Counted from the first letter of the stretch, positions 29,847-39,755 are shown. The stretch is DNA of 64,000 nt from DASSUW01 sp963759375 (GCA_963759375.1 CAVWYY010000011.1:62001-126000), one strand, 5' to 3'. The notes: a model not told the origin generated them from the sequence alone. A program made the numbers and translations.

Positions 29847-29951
29847 GGCGGCGGCCCAGCCGCCGAGCCCGAGGTAGAGCAGCCCGGTGGCGCGATGCTG
29901 GCGGCGGCGCAGCCGCGGGCGGCGGACGAGCAGCGTGTGGGCCGCGGGCAT
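29832..29951 (-). CDS. Small hypothetical protein, 39 residues
   Basis: An ATG on the reverse strand at 29951 opens a 39-residue frame: MPAAHTLLVRRPRLRRRQHR followed by ATGLLYLGLGGWAAASGSN. A basic N-terminal half followed by one short hydrophobic segment (about 16 residues) fits a small single-span membrane protein. It occupies the space between the GNAT gene, which it overlaps by 15 bases, and the methyltransferase stop, in the same direction as the latter. No family recognised; chance remains possible. Confidence 0.35.
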   Translation of the reverse strand: MPAAHTLLVRRPRLRRRQHRATGLLYLGLGGWAAASGSN

Positions 29952-29960
29952 CCGCCCACG

Positions 29961-30428
29961 TTACGCGATCACGCACACCACCTCGGGATCGAGGTCGCCG
30001 ACCACCACGCGCGGCTCGTCGTACCCGTGGGCGGCGAGCACGGCGGCGACCCGCTCGCCGTGCTCGCGCGCGCGGCCGTTCAGCGGCTGGTCGAACAAGT
30101 ACAGCGCGGCGGCCAGCTCGCGGGCGCGCGGCAGCATCTCCTCGGGCCGCCGCCAGAACGCGGCGACGTGGAACGCGAACAGCTTGTCGAACCGCCCCTC
30201 CAGCGCTGCGTCCTCGAACGTCGCGCACACGAACCGCGCGCGGTCGCCGAACCGCGCGTTGCGCGCCGACGCCGCCACGACCATCTTCGGCGACCGGTCG
30301 ACGCCGACGATGCTGCCACCACGCGCGCACACCAGCGTCGCCGTCACGCCGTGCCCGCAGCCCACCTCGAGCACGCGGTCGCCGGCCGCGATGCCGAGCA
30401 CGTCAACCGCCCACTCGTGGCGTGTCAC
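29961..30428 (-). CDS. Small class I SAM-dependent methyltransferase
   Basis: 155-residue methyltransferase core. VTRHEWAVDVLGIAAGDRVL precedes the SAM motif LEVGCGHGVTATLVCARGG, an acidic ribose-binding residue in IVGVDRSPKM, and motif III/post-II elements RFDKLFAFHVAAFWRRPEEM. It is short for the class because it lacks a C-terminal cap. The GTG at 30428 lies one base after the stop of the choice-of-anchor gene, which supports this start and cotranscription. Substrate unknown. Confidence 0.78.
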   Translation of the reverse strand: MTRHEWAVDVLGIAAGDRVLEVGCGHGVTATLVCARGGSIVGVDRSPKMVVAASARNARFGDRARFVCATFEDAALEGRFDKLFAFHVAAFWRRPEEMLPRARELAAALYLFDQPLNGRAREHGERVAAVLAAHGYDEPRVVVGDLDPEVVCVIA

Positions 30429-30429
30429 C

Positions 30430-31958
30430 TCAGCATCGCCGCGCGGCGCAGCGTGCGCGGGCCGTCTGACCGAGCACCCGGACCGTCGTCGGGTTGCGCA
30501 CGCGGCGCGCGTTCGCGGCCCGCGCCGACGCCGTGTTGGTGATGCGCCCACGCCCGACGAGCGTCACGCGGGCGGTGACGTGGAACGTCCGCTCGCGACT
30601 GAGGCGGCGGAGCCGCCAGCAGGCGCGGCCGTTCCTGATCCGGGCGCCTCGGGCGCGCACGATGCGCAGGCCCTGTGGCAGGGGATCGCAGACGATCACG
30701 CGCCGCGCCGCCGGCAGGCCGACGTTGCGGAGACGCAGCCGGTAGGTGACCTTCGAGCCCGGAGTCACCCGGCGCCGGCTTGGCTTCTTGCACAGGTCGA
30801 GCACTGTCCTGCCGGCAGTGGCCCCGGCCACGCCACCGGCGGGGGGTGCCGGCGGGTTCGGGACGCCCGGCGGTGAGGGCGGGACCGGTGTCGGCGGCAG
30901 CGGCGGCGGCTCGGGCGTGGACGTCGGCGTGGCGGTCGGCGTGGACGTCGGGGTCACCGTCGGCGTCGTGGTCGGCTCGATCGTCGGCGTCTGGGTCGGG
31001 GTGGGCGTCGGCGTCGGCACGGGCGGGCACGGCGGCGGCAGGCAGCCGTCGAAGCCCGGCAGCGTCGCTGTCCCGAGCTGCTCGAGGTTCTCGGCGATGA
31101 GCGTGCCGTGGAAGCGCGTGTTGTCGGCCAGCGTCACGAGCGAGCGCGGGGCCAGCACACTGCCCTGCCAGTCGAGGCCGGGGCCGAGCTGGACGCTATT
31201 GGCGTCCGGGAAGCTCCAGAGCAGGTCCCGGCGGGCCTGCTCGACGCGGTCGTTCGGAGCCGTGTCCGAGAACTGGACGTACTGGCTGCCGTCCCAGAAC
31301 CGCATCGCGGCGGTCGGGTACGCCCCGCTCGTGTACGCGTCACCGGTCACGTTGATGAGCGTGGAGGCGCCGTTCGGGACCCTGATCTGGATGACCTGCG
31401 CGGATTGGAGGACGCCGGCGGACACCTTGAAGACGTTCACGTCTTCGTCTGTGCCGGTGAACTGGATCGGGCTGTAGTTGAACTCCGGCGGCGTGACCGT
31501 GCCGTTTGCCGCCGCGTCCGCCCACGACTGCTGCGCGGCGCGCAGCGCGATGAACGTCTGCGAGAAGTCGAACGGCGGATCGGCCTGCGTGATCGACCCC
31601 AGCGCCGAGATCTGGCCGGTGAGCGTGCGGCCGTACGTGATCGCCCCGTTGTTGGCCCTGGCGTTGCCGCCCGATCGAGATCACGGCCGACGACGAGGTC
31701 GACGCGCGAGGCGTCGGGCGAGAGACGGTTGCCGACGCCGAACTGCTGAACGAACGCATCGCGTCCGACCGCCATCCGGCCGTCGACGGAGTCGTTCGTC
31801 ACACGATGGTCACCGAGGACGAACGTGTTGTAGTCGGTGACGAAGCCCGGGTCAGCGCAGTCCTCCTGGGCGATCGCGCCGGCCGGCTCGCGGGCGACGA
31901 CGACGAGCACGCCCGCCGCAAGAACGCTCAAGACCGCCACCCAGAGCCCCAGCCTCAC
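30430..31958 (-). pseudogene. Choice-of-anchor A surface protein with Pro/Thr linker, frameshifted in this sequence
   Basis: Exported protein beginning MRLGLWVAVLSVLAAGVLVV (signal peptide). Its first domain (DYNTFVLGDHRVTNDSVDGR, MAVGRDAFVQQFGVGNRLSP) and the part after a frame change near 31670-31680 (GGNARANNGAITYGRTLTGQ, FHGTLIAENLEQLGTATLPG) together make a choice-of-anchor A domain. A proline/threonine repeat linker (PTPTPTPTQTPTIEPTTTP) follows, then a DUF11-like beta domain (TPGSKVTYRLRLRNVGLPAA). Reading continues correctly if two extra bases are skipped. It is probably anchored to or displayed on the cell surface. It lies 22 bases after mak and immediately before a methyltransferase on the same strand. 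Confidence 0.75.
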
Positions 31959-31980
31959 GGCCGTGACTCTATGCGGTGAT

Positions 31981-33360
31981 TCACTCGGAGTCGAGCAGGC
32001 GCACGACCCCGGCGACCGGGATCGACACCCAGTCGGGGCGGTTGTTGAGCTCGTAGCGCAGCTCGTAGACCGCCTTCTCGAGCTCGAAGACCGCGAGCAG
32101 CTGCCGCGTGGGGGCCTCGCCCGGCGGCAGCAGCGACGGATCGGCGCGGTCGAAGTAGCCCTCCAGGAACGCGTCGCGCGCGCGGTCCTCCCACTCGTCC
32201 GGGACCGGGTTCCCGCGCAGCAGGCGCGACCCCGCGGTCACGTACGAGAAGGACCGCAGCATGCCCGCGACGTCGCGCAGCGGCGAGCGCTTCAGGCGCC
32301 GCTCGGGCAATGGTCGCGCGGGCTCGCCCTCGAAGTCGAGGATCACCCAGCCGCGCTCGGACAGCATGGTCTGGCCGAGGTGGTAGTCGCCGTGCGTGCG
32401 GATCACGCGGCCGCCGGCGCCGATGTGCGACATCGCCTGCAGCTTCTCGCGCACGTCCTGGCCGCGGCCGGCGATCGGGGCGACCGCCTCGGTCTCCGGC
32501 AGGTCGAGGAAGATCCGCTCGATCTGCTCGTCGATGTCCGCCGTGAGCAGCGACAGCGCCTCCTGCGACGGCTCGTCGGGCGCGAAGTCCGGGTTGCCGT
32601 TGTCGGACCCGAGCGCGGTGTGCAGCTCGCCGGTCACCTCGCCCAGCGCGCGCAGCCGGTCGAGCAGCCCGTCGGGGTCCGAGGACACCTCCTCGAGCGC
32701 CAGCTCCCAGCCGTCGCGCGCGCCGGCCAGGTACTCCTGCAGGATCCCCAGCGTCGCGTCGATGAACCGGCCCTCGAACTCGTACCAGCCGGCCAGCGGC
32801 GCGATGTTCGGGAACTCGCGCTCGGACAGGAAGCGCAGCAGCTCGAGCTCGGGGTTGACGCCGGGCTCGACGCGCCGGAACGCCTTGAGGATCAGCGCCT
32901 CGCCGAACACGATCGACGAGTTGGACTGCTCGACGCCGACCGGCCGCACGTCGACGGTCCCGCCCAGCTCAGCGCCGGCGCCCGCCGCCCAGCGGAAGCG
33001 CAGCGTGCCCTCCTCGACGGTCTCCTGCGAGCCCGAGCGCATGCGGTGCAGCAGCTCGCGGCCGGTCGCCGGGTCGGCCAGCGCGTCGTAGACGGTCCAG
33101 CCGTCGACCTCGCCGATCACGCGCTCGTCCCAGCCCTCCTCGGCCGGGCGCAGCCCGAGCGGCACCTGGTAGGTCTCGTGCGTCCCCTCGCCGAAGCGCG
33201 CCTCGACCAGCGCGAGCGCCAGCTGCGGCACCTCCTCGCGCAGCGGGATGCACTCGCTGACGTCGATGTGCGCGACCTCGCGGGCCTTGGAGCCGAACCA
33301 GCGCTGGGCGACGATCCACTCCTGGAACGTGTCCTCGGGGAGTGCCGTGATGTCAATCAT
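31981..33360 (-). CDS. mak: Maltokinase
   Basis: 459-residue kinase that phosphorylates maltose to maltose-1-phosphate, the donor for GlgE. The aminoglycoside-phosphotransferase-like fold shows the catalytic Brenner-type motif RVIRTHGDYHLGQTMLSERG and the metal-binding WVILDFEGEPARPL. The N-terminal cap (FQEWIVAQRWFGSKAREVAH) is typical of Pep2/Mak. Its ATG overlaps the treS stop by 8 bases, so trehalose synthase and maltokinase are made together. In many actinobacteria TreS and Mak form one complex or fusion; here they are separate but coupled. Confidence 0.93.
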   Translation of the reverse strand: MIDITALPEDTFQEWIVAQRWFGSKAREVAHIDVSECIPLREEVPQLALALVEARFGEGTHETYQVPLGLRPAEEGWDERVIGEVDGWTVYDALADPATGRELLHRMRSGSQETVEEGTLRFRWAAGAGAELGGTVDVRPVGVEQSNSSIVFGEALILKAFRRVEPGVNPELELLRFLSEREFPNIAPLAGWYEFEGRFIDATLGILQEYLAGARDGWELALEEVSSDPDGLLDRLRALGEVTGELHTALGSDNGNPDFAPDEPSQEALSLLTADIDEQIERIFLDLPETEAVAPIAGRGQDVREKLQAMSHIGAGGRVIRTHGDYHLGQTMLSERGWVILDFEGEPARPLPERRLKRSPLRDVAGMLRSFSYVTAGSRLLRGNPVPDEWEDRARDAFLEGYFDRADPSLLPPGEAPTRQLLAVFELEKAVYELRYELNNRPDWVSIPVAGVVRLLDSE

Positions 33361-35026
33361 CCGGCGGGTCCTCCGTGAGCTGGAACCAGTAGAAGCCGCG
33401 CGGCGCGAGCGTGAGCAGGTACGGCAGCTCGCCGATCTTCGGGAACCGCGAGCGGCCGAACACCTCGACCGGGCGCCGGCCCTCGTAGGCCGAGAGGTCG
33501 AGCTCGACCGCCTGGGCCGAGCGCGCGAGGTTGTGCACGCACAGCATCACGTCGTCCTCGTACACGCGCAGGTGGGCGAAGATCTTGTTGTTGGACGGCT
33601 CCAGCGGCTCGTAGGTGCCCAGCCCGAACACCGGGTGCTCCTTGCGCAGCGAGATGAAGCGCCGCAGCCAGCGCAGCAGCGACGTCGGCGTGCGCAGCTG
33701 CGCCTCCACGTTGACCGCCTGGAACCCGTAGACCGGGTCCATCAGCGGCGGCGCGTAGAGCTGGGCGAAGTCGGCCCGGCTGAACCCGCCGTTGCGGTCG
33801 CCCGTCCACTGCATCGGCGTGCGGACCCCGTCCCGGTCGCCGAGATAGACGTTGTCGCCCATCATGATCTCGTCGCCGTAGTAGAGGACCGGCGAGCCCG
33901 GCAGCGAGAACAGGATCGCGTGCATCAGCTCGATCTCGTCGCGGCCGCCGTCGAGCAGCGGGGCGAGCCGCCGCCGGATGCCCACGTTGATCTTCATCCG
34001 CGGGTCCTTGGCGTACTCGCCGTACATGTAGTCCCGCTCCTCGTCGGTGACCATCTCGAGCGTCAGCTCGTCGTGGTTGCGCAGGAACAGGCCCCACTGG
34101 CAGTTGTCCGGGATGCCGGGCGTCTGGCGCAGGATCTCGTAGATCGGGTTGGCCTCCTCGCGGCGCAGCGCCATGAACATGCGCGGCATCACGGGGAAGT
34201 GGAAGGCCATGTGGCACTCGTCGCCGTCGCCGAAGTACTCGACGACGTCCGCCGGCCACTGGTTGGCCTCGGCCAGCAGCACCCGGTCCGGGTACTTGGA
34301 GTCGACCTCGGCCCGCACGCGCTTGAGGTAGTCGTGCGTCTCCGAGAGGTTCTCGCCGCTGGACCCCTCGCGCTCGTACAGGTACGGCACCGCGTCGAGC
34401 CGGAAGCCGTCCATGCCGAGGTCGAGCCAGAAGCGCAGGACCTCGAGCATCGCCTCCTGAACCTCGGGGTTCTCGAAGTTCAGGTCCGGCTGGTGCGAGA
34501 AGAACCGGTGCCAGAAGTAGGCGCCCGCGTCGTCGTCCCACGTCCAGTTCGACGTCTCGGTGTCGGTGAAGATGATCCGCGCGTCCTCGTACTTGTGCAC
34601 GGTGTCCGACCACACGTACCAGTCGCGCTTGGGGCTGTCGGGCGAGGAGCGGGACTCCTGGAACCACGGGTGGTCGGACGAGGTGTGGTTCATCACCAGG
34701 TCGGCGATCACGCGGATGCCGCGCTGGTGGGCGGCCTCGATGAAGTCGCGCACGTCGTCGACCGTGCCGTAATCGGGCTGGATCGTGAAGAAGTCGGCGA
34801 TGTCGTAGCCGCCGTCGCGCAGCGGCGAGTTGTAGAACGGCAGCAGCCAGATGACGTCCACGCCCAGCCACTGCAGGTAGTCGAGCTTCTCGATCAGCCC
34901 GCGGAAGTCGCCGGAGCCGTCGCCGTTCGCGTCGAAGAACGCGCGCGTGTGGATCTCGTAGAAGACGGCCGTCTTGAACCAGAGCGGCTCGGCCTCGAAC
35001 CAATGGCCGGGGTCGTTGCGACTCAC
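33353..35026 (-). CDS. treS: Trehalose synthase (maltose alpha-D-glucosyltransferase)
   Basis: 557-residue GH13_16 isomerase interconverting trehalose and maltose. FKTAVFYEIHTRAFFDANGD and GDFRGLIEKLDYLQWLGVDV are characteristic. Catalytic parts: VIADLVMNHTSSDHPWFQ, nucleophile GMDGFRLDAVPYLYEREG, acid VLLAEANQWPADVVEYFGDG, and FLRNHDELTLEMVTDEE. There is no Mak fusion at the C-terminus. The GTG at 35026 overlaps the glgE stop (GTGA), giving glgE-treS-mak as one coupled operon that turns trehalose into maltose-1-phosphate and then alpha-glucan. Confidence 0.96.
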   Translation of the reverse strand: MSRNDPGHWFEAEPLWFKTAVFYEIHTRAFFDANGDGSGDFRGLIEKLDYLQWLGVDVIWLLPFYNSPLRDGGYDIADFFTIQPDYGTVDDVRDFIEAAHQRGIRVIADLVMNHTSSDHPWFQESRSSPDSPKRDWYVWSDTVHKYEDARIIFTDTETSNWTWDDDAGAYFWHRFFSHQPDLNFENPEVQEAMLEVLRFWLDLGMDGFRLDAVPYLYEREGSSGENLSETHDYLKRVRAEVDSKYPDRVLLAEANQWPADVVEYFGDGDECHMAFHFPVMPRMFMALRREEANPIYEILRQTPGIPDNCQWGLFLRNHDELTLEMVTDEERDYMYGEYAKDPRMKINVGIRRRLAPLLDGGRDEIELMHAILFSLPGSPVLYYGDEIMMGDNVYLGDRDGVRTPMQWTGDRNGGFSRADFAQLYAPPLMDPVYGFQAVNVEAQLRTPTSLLRWLRRFISLRKEHPVFGLGTYEPLEPSNNKIFAHLRVYEDDVMLCVHNLARSAQAVELDLSAYEGRRPVEVFGRSRFPKIGELPYLLTLAPRGFYWFQLTEDPPDD

Positions 35027-36948
35027 GTGACGACGCGGAAGATGTGGGTCTGGGAGCCGGCGGGATCGAGCCGGACGTAGTTCGAGCCGATGCGCCAATC
35101 GTGGTGATCCCCGGTGAGGAGATCCTCCACGGCGAAGACGGGTGGCAGGCCGAGCAGTGCCGGGATCGTCACCGCGCCCTCCTGCGGATGGTGGGGATCG
35201 AGATTGACCACGACGAGGATGCAGTTGCCCGGGACCTGCTTGGCGTACGCGATCAATCCGTCGTTCGCCGTGTCGAGCCAGAAGAGGCTCGACAGGATCT
35301 GCAGCGCCGGGTTCTCGTGGCGGATCTCGTTGATGCGCCGGATCATCGGCAGCAGCGGGCCTTCCAGCCTGCGCTGGTGCACCTCGTACTTCTCCGAGTT
35401 CAGGTACTCCTCGCTGCCCTCGCGGACCGGCACGTTCTCGAAGCTCTCGTAGCCGGCGAGGATGCCGTAGCTCGGGCTCAGCGTCGCCGCCAGCACGAGC
35501 CGTGAGACGAACGCCGGCGGGCCGCCGTGCTGGAGGTAGGCGTGCAGGATGTCCGGCGTCACCGGGAAGAGGTTGGGCCGGAAATACTCCCGTTCCGGGC
35601 CGTGGGCGAGCTCGTCGATGTACTCGGTGAGCTCCCAGCGCGCGGTCTTCCAGGTGAAGTACGTGTAGCCCTGGGTGAAGCCGACCTTGGCCAGCTCACG
35701 CATCACGGCGCGGCGCGTGAACGCCTCGGCCAGGAAGATCACGTCGCGGTCCACCTTGTGGACCTCCGCGATCAGCCACTCCCAGAACGGGAACGGCTTC
35801 GTGTGCGGGTTGTCGATCCGGTAGACCTTCACGCCCGCCTCGACCCACACGAGCATGATGCGGAGCCACTCCTCCCACAGCTCGCGCCAGGCCGGCGTGT
35901 CCCAGTTGAAGTTGTAGATGTCCTGGTACTTCTTGGGCGGGTTCTCGGCGTACTTGATCGTGCCGTCCGGCCGCTGCAGGAACCACTCCGGGTGCTCGGT
36001 CAGCCACGGGTGGTCGGCCGACGCGTTGAGCGCGATGTCGAGCGCCACGTCCATGCCGTGCTCGTGGGCGGTCCGGCACAGGGCCTTGAGGTCGTCCATC
36101 GTTCCCAGCTCGGGATGGACGGCGTCATGCCCACCCTCGGCGGCGCCGATCGCGTACGGCGAGCCCGGGTCGTCGGGACCGGCGATCAGCGCGTTGTTGC
36201 GGCCCTTGCGGTTCTTGCGGCCGATCGGGTGGATCGGCGGGAAGTAGAGAACGTCGAAGCCCAGGCCGGCGATCGCGGGGATCTGCTCCTCCACCGCCTT
36301 CAGGCCGCCCCACGAGCGCGGGAACAGCTCGTACCACGACGAGAACCTGGCGCGCACGCGATCGACCTCGAGGGGGATCGGCTTGTCGAGCCGGGTCGCG
36401 CCGTGGCGCTCCCCCGCGCGCGAGACGGCGTCGAACAGGTCCGGCGCCAGCGCCGCCTCAGGCCCGGCACCGGCCTTGAGTGCGTCGAGCGCGCCCTCGA
36501 TCGTCGCGCGGTCCTCGCCGTTCTCGGCGCGGCTGGCGGCGTCCTCGAGCAGCACGACGCCCTCGGAGATCTCGCCCGCGAGGTCGTCCTGCCCGGCCGC
36601 GTGCTTGCGCTGCAGCTCGTCGCGCCAGGTGGCGAACAGGTCGCTCCACGCCTCGATCGTCCACTCCCAGCTGCCCGGCGTCTCGACCGTGAACTCGCCC
36701 CGCCAGAGCACGCCGTTGATGTGCGCGTCGACCTGGTGCATGGGCGTCTCGAGCCAGCGGCGGGCTTCGGGCGCCTTGTACTTGACGACCGCGCGCAGGA
36801 TCTCGTGGCCGTCACGGAACACGTCAGCGGTGACCCTGACCGTGTCGCCGACGCAGCGCTTGGCCGGGTACTTTCCCGCGTCGACCGTCGGCGCCGGGTA
36901 GTTGATATGGATCCTCGCCGGAGGTTCGGCTCGCTTAGGGGCGGGCAT
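35023..36948 (-). CDS. glgE: Alpha-1,4-glucan:maltose-1-phosphate maltosyltransferase
   Basis: 641-residue GH13_3 enzyme that extends glucan with maltosyl units from maltose-1-phosphate. The N-terminal domain (ARIHINYPAPTVDAGKYPAK, RVTADVFRDGHEILRAVVKY) is specific to GlgE. Barrel: PPIHPIGRKNRKGRNNAL, ALDIALNASADHPWLTEHPE, nucleophile in GVKVYRIDNPHTKPFPFWEW, acid in VIFLAEAFTRRAVMRELAKV. Length and motifs match the Streptomyces and Mycobacterium enzymes. First gene of glgE-treS-mak, divergent from malQ with 31 bases between the starts. Confidence 0.97.
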   Translation of the reverse strand: MPAPKRAEPPARIHINYPAPTVDAGKYPAKRCVGDTVRVTADVFRDGHEILRAVVKYKAPEARRWLETPMHQVDAHINGVLWRGEFTVETPGSWEWTIEAWSDLFATWRDELQRKHAAGQDDLAGEISEGVVLLEDAASRAENGEDRATIEGALDALKAGAGPEAALAPDLFDAVSRAGERHGATRLDKPIPLEVDRVRARFSSWYELFPRSWGGLKAVEEQIPAIAGLGFDVLYFPPIHPIGRKNRKGRNNALIAGPDDPGSPYAIGAAEGGHDAVHPELGTMDDLKALCRTAHEHGMDVALDIALNASADHPWLTEHPEWFLQRPDGTIKYAENPPKKYQDIYNFNWDTPAWRELWEEWLRIMLVWVEAGVKVYRIDNPHTKPFPFWEWLIAEVHKVDRDVIFLAEAFTRRAVMRELAKVGFTQGYTYFTWKTARWELTEYIDELAHGPEREYFRPNLFPVTPDILHAYLQHGGPPAFVSRLVLAATLSPSYGILAGYESFENVPVREGSEEYLNSEKYEVHQRRLEGPLLPMIRRINEIRHENPALQILSSLFWLDTANDGLIAYAKQVPGNCILVVVNLDPHHPQEGAVTIPALLGLPPVFAVEDLLTGDHHDWRIGSNYVRLDPAGSQTHIFRVVT

Positions 36949-36979
36949 GTGTCGCGGGAGTATCCGACATCGCCCTCTG

Positions 36980-38192
36980 ATGAACCTCTCTCGTTCCAGC
37001 GGCGTCCAGCTGCACCCGACCTCGCTCCCCTCCGGCCGGCTCGGCCGCGAGGCGCACCGGTTCGTCGACTGGCTGGCCGACGCGGGGCAGTCGTGGTGGC
37101 AGATGCTGCCGCTCGGGCCACCCGACCGGCACGGCTCGCCGTACAAGTCGGCGTCGGCGTTCGCCGCCTGGCCGGGACTGCTCGCCGAGCCGCGGGCGCC
37201 GGTGTCCAAGGAGGCCTCGACGAGCTTTCGCGAGCGGAACGCGTTCTGGATCGAGGACTGGGCGAAGCGCGGCTCGATCGCCGACCAGGTGCGGTTCGAC
37301 CGCGAGTGGGCGGCGCTGCGCGCGCACGCGGAGGACCGCGGCGTGAAGCTGATCGGCGACGTGCCGATCTACGTCGCCCCCGGGTCGGTCGACCATCGCG
37401 CGCACCCCGAGCTGTTCGCGACCGAGGCCGTCGCCGGCACGCCGCCCGACGCCTACACGGACAAGGGGCAGCTGTGGGGCAACCCGCTCTACGACTGGCC
37501 GGCGCTGCGGCGGCGCGGCTACCACTGGTGGACCGAGCGCCTGCGGCGCACGTTCGAGCTCTGCGACATCGCGCGGATCGACCACTTCCGCGGCTTCGTC
37601 TCCTACTGGGCGGTGCCGAGGGGCGCGCGCCACGCGCTGTCCGGGCGCTGGCGCCGCGGCCCGGGCCGCGCGCCGTTCGACGCCGCGGCGCGCGATCTGC
37701 GGCCGCGACCTGCCGCTGATCGCCGAGGACCTCGGCGTCATCACCCCGGCCGTCACGCGGCTGCGCCGTGCGCTCGGCTTCCCGGGCATGGCCGTGCTCC
37801 AGTTCGGCTTCGGCACCGACGACCCGGCCAACGTGCACCATCCCCTCAACCACGCCGCCGACGTCGTGGTCTACACCGGCACGCACGACAACGACACGGT
37901 GCGCGGCTGGTACGACGCCCTGGAGCCGGGCGTGCGCGCCGAGGTCGACGCCGAGATCGACCGCTGCGGCGTGCGCGAGCGCCAGCCGCACTGGTCGCTG
38001 ATCCGGCTCGCGTTCGCCTCGCCGGCGCGGGTCGCCATGGTCCAGATGCAGGACGTGCTGGGGCTCGGCTCGGAGGCGCGCATGAACACGCCGGGCAGCA
38101 CCGGCGCCTGGAAGTGGCGCCTCGACCGCCTGCCGGCGGCAGCGGCGGCGCGCCGTCTCCGAGCCGCGACCGAGGAGGCGGGGCGGCTCTAG
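36980..38192 (+). pseudogene. malQ: 4-alpha-glucanotransferase, compact form, one frameshift in this sequence
   Basis: GH77 enzyme that rearranges malto-oligosaccharides. The first frame gives MNLSRSSGVQLHPTSLPSGR, HGSPYKSASAFAAWPGLLAE and nucleophile CDIARIDHFRGF; an extra C at about 37700 shifts the frame, after which GRDLPLIAEDLGVITPAVTR (acid Glu) and VVVYTGTHDNDTVRGWYDAL (third Asp) complete the active site. Read through, the protein has about 403 residues, roughly 100 fewer than usual MalQ, because the segment between the SPY loop and the GDVPIYV strand is very short. All catalytic residues are present, so the shift may be a sequencing insertion. Divergent from glgE. Confidence 0.85.
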
Positions 38193-38205
38193 ACTCGGGC
38201 AGCCG

Positions 38206-39117
38206 ATGGCCGCGCCTCCCGCTCCCGACGAGATCCTCGACGTCAATCGCCGCTACCACGACGTCGCGGCGCACGACTACGACGCCAAGTGGGGCATCTC
38301 GTTCGGCGAGATCGGCCGCCACCAGGTCCTCGGCAAGGTCGCCAAGCTGCTCGGCGAGCACCCCGGGCCGTTCGAGCGCTCGCTGGAGATCGGCGCCGGG
38401 ACCGGCTACTTCTCGCTGAACCTGCTGCAGGACGGAGTGATCCGCTCGGCCACCTGCACCGACATCTCACCCGGGATGCTCGAGACCCTGGAGGGCAACG
38501 CCGCGCGGCTCGGCCTCGACGTGGAGACCGCGGCCTGCGACGCCGCGGAGCTGCCGTTCGACGACGAGAGCTTCGACCTCGTGCTCGGCCATGCCGTGCT
38601 GCACCACCTGCCCGACCTCGACCGCGCGTTCTCCGAGTTCTTCCGCGTGCTCGCCCCGGGCGGCACGCTGTTCTTCGCGGGCGAGCCGTCCCGGCACGGA
38701 GACCGGATCGCCGCCGTGCCCAAGCGCGCCGGCCTGCGGCTCGGCTCAGCGTGGCGGCGCGTCATGCGGGCACGGCCGGCACCCGAGGGCGACGGCGCCG
38801 ACGAGACCGAGCACGCGCTCGAGGCGTTCGTCGACGTGCACGCATTCGTCCCCGGCGACCTCGAGGTGCATGCGCGCGGCGCGGGGTTCGCCGACGTGCG
38901 GGTGCAGGGCGAGGAACTGCTCGCCAACTGGTTCGGCTGGTTCAACCGCACGCTCGAGTCGAGCGCCGACCCCCGGGACATCCCGTGGGGCTGGATCCAG
39001 TACGCCTATCGCGGCTACCTGTTCCTGCAGGCGGTCGACCGGCGGGCGCTCGAGCCGCGGCTCCCGCCGCACCTCTTCTACAACCTGATGCTCGCGGCGC
39101 GCCGGCCGCGGGACTGA
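38206..39117 (+). CDS. Class I SAM-dependent methyltransferase
   Basis: 303-residue methyltransferase. The SAM-binding motif is SLEIGAGTGYFSLNLLQDGV (about residue 65), with a strand-2 acidic residue in CTDISPGMLETLEG, the UbiE-like AAELPFDDESFDLVLGHAVL and VLHHLPDLDRAFSEFFRVLA. The extended C-terminal half (WFNRTLESSADPRDIPWGWI) may define the substrate, perhaps a lipid or glycan acceptor. It follows malQ by 13 bases, and its TGA shares a base with the next ATG, so malQ, this gene and the membrane protein may form one unit. Confidence 0.88.
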   Translation: MAAPPAPDEILDVNRRYHDVAAHDYDAKWGISFGEIGRHQVLGKVAKLLGEHPGPFERSLEIGAGTGYFSLNLLQDGVIRSATCTDISPGMLETLEGNAARLGLDVETAACDAAELPFDDESFDLVLGHAVLHHLPDLDRAFSEFFRVLAPGGTLFFAGEPSRHGDRIAAVPKRAGLRLGSAWRRVMRARPAPEGDGADETEHALEAFVDVHAFVPGDLEVHARGAGFADVRVQGEELLANWFGWFNRTLESSADPRDIPWGWIQYAYRGYLFLQAVDRRALEPRLPPHLFYNLMLAARRPRD

Positions 39118-39755
39118 TGGCCGACCCGCAGCGGCCACCGCCGCCGAACCCGATCGACATGCTGCGCGACCCGCGCGCGGTGGTCGACACGGGGCTCGGC
39201 CCGGTCGCGTTCGTCACCGTCAACGCGCTCACCGACCTCGACACCGCCGCGGTCGTCGCGGTCGCGATCTCGGTGGTCGTCGCCGCCTACCGGGCGATCC
39301 GCCGCCACCCGCTGACCAACGCGGTCGGCGGCGTACTCGGCACCGGCCTGTGCGTGTTCATCGCGCTGCGCACCGGCAGCGCGTCGGGCTACTTCGTGCC
39401 GCGGGCGCTGCAGAACGCCGGTCTGGCGATCGCGTTCGCCGGATCGGTGCTGCTGAGGCGCCCGCTGATCGGCTACATCGCCGCCCCGCTCTACCGCATC
39501 CCCAGCGGCTGGCGGGACGACCCGCGCGTGCGACGGCCGTTCGCCGAGGCGTCACTGGTGTGGGCGGCGCTGTTCGCGGTGCGGGCCACCGTCTACACGG
39601 TGCTGATCCTGGCCGGCAAGGAGGGCGCGCTGGCCGGCGCCGTCATCGTCCTCGGCTGGCCGGCGTTCCTCGGCACGCTGTGGTTCACGTACCGCTACGT
39701 GCCCCGCCGCTTCGAGCAGCTCGGCGTCGACCCCAGGCCACCCGAGCACCGATGA
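39117..39755 (+). CDS. DUF3159 family membrane protein
   Basis: 212-residue integral membrane protein with about six hydrophobic segments: VAFVTVNALTDLDTAAVVAV, IRRHPLTNAVGGVLGTGLCV, PLIGYIAAPLYRIPSGW, LVWAALFAVRATVYTVLILA and AGAVIVLGWPAFLGTLWFTY. The pattern, including PRALQNAGLAIAF and FRAxVY-like motifs, is that of DUF3159, an uncharacterised actinobacterial family. The ATG is in TGATG with the upstream methyltransferase stop. The last 71 bases overlap the convergent SGNH hydrolase gene. Confidence 0.85.
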   Translation: MADPQRPPPPNPIDMLRDPRAVVDTGLGPVAFVTVNALTDLDTAAVVAVAISVVVAAYRAIRRHPLTNAVGGVLGTGLCVFIALRTGSASGYFVPRALQNAGLAIAFAGSVLLRRPLIGYIAAPLYRIPSGWRDDPRVRRPFAEASLVWAALFAVRATVYTVLILAGKEGALAGAVIVLGWPAFLGTLWFTYRYVPRRFEQLGVDPRPPEHR

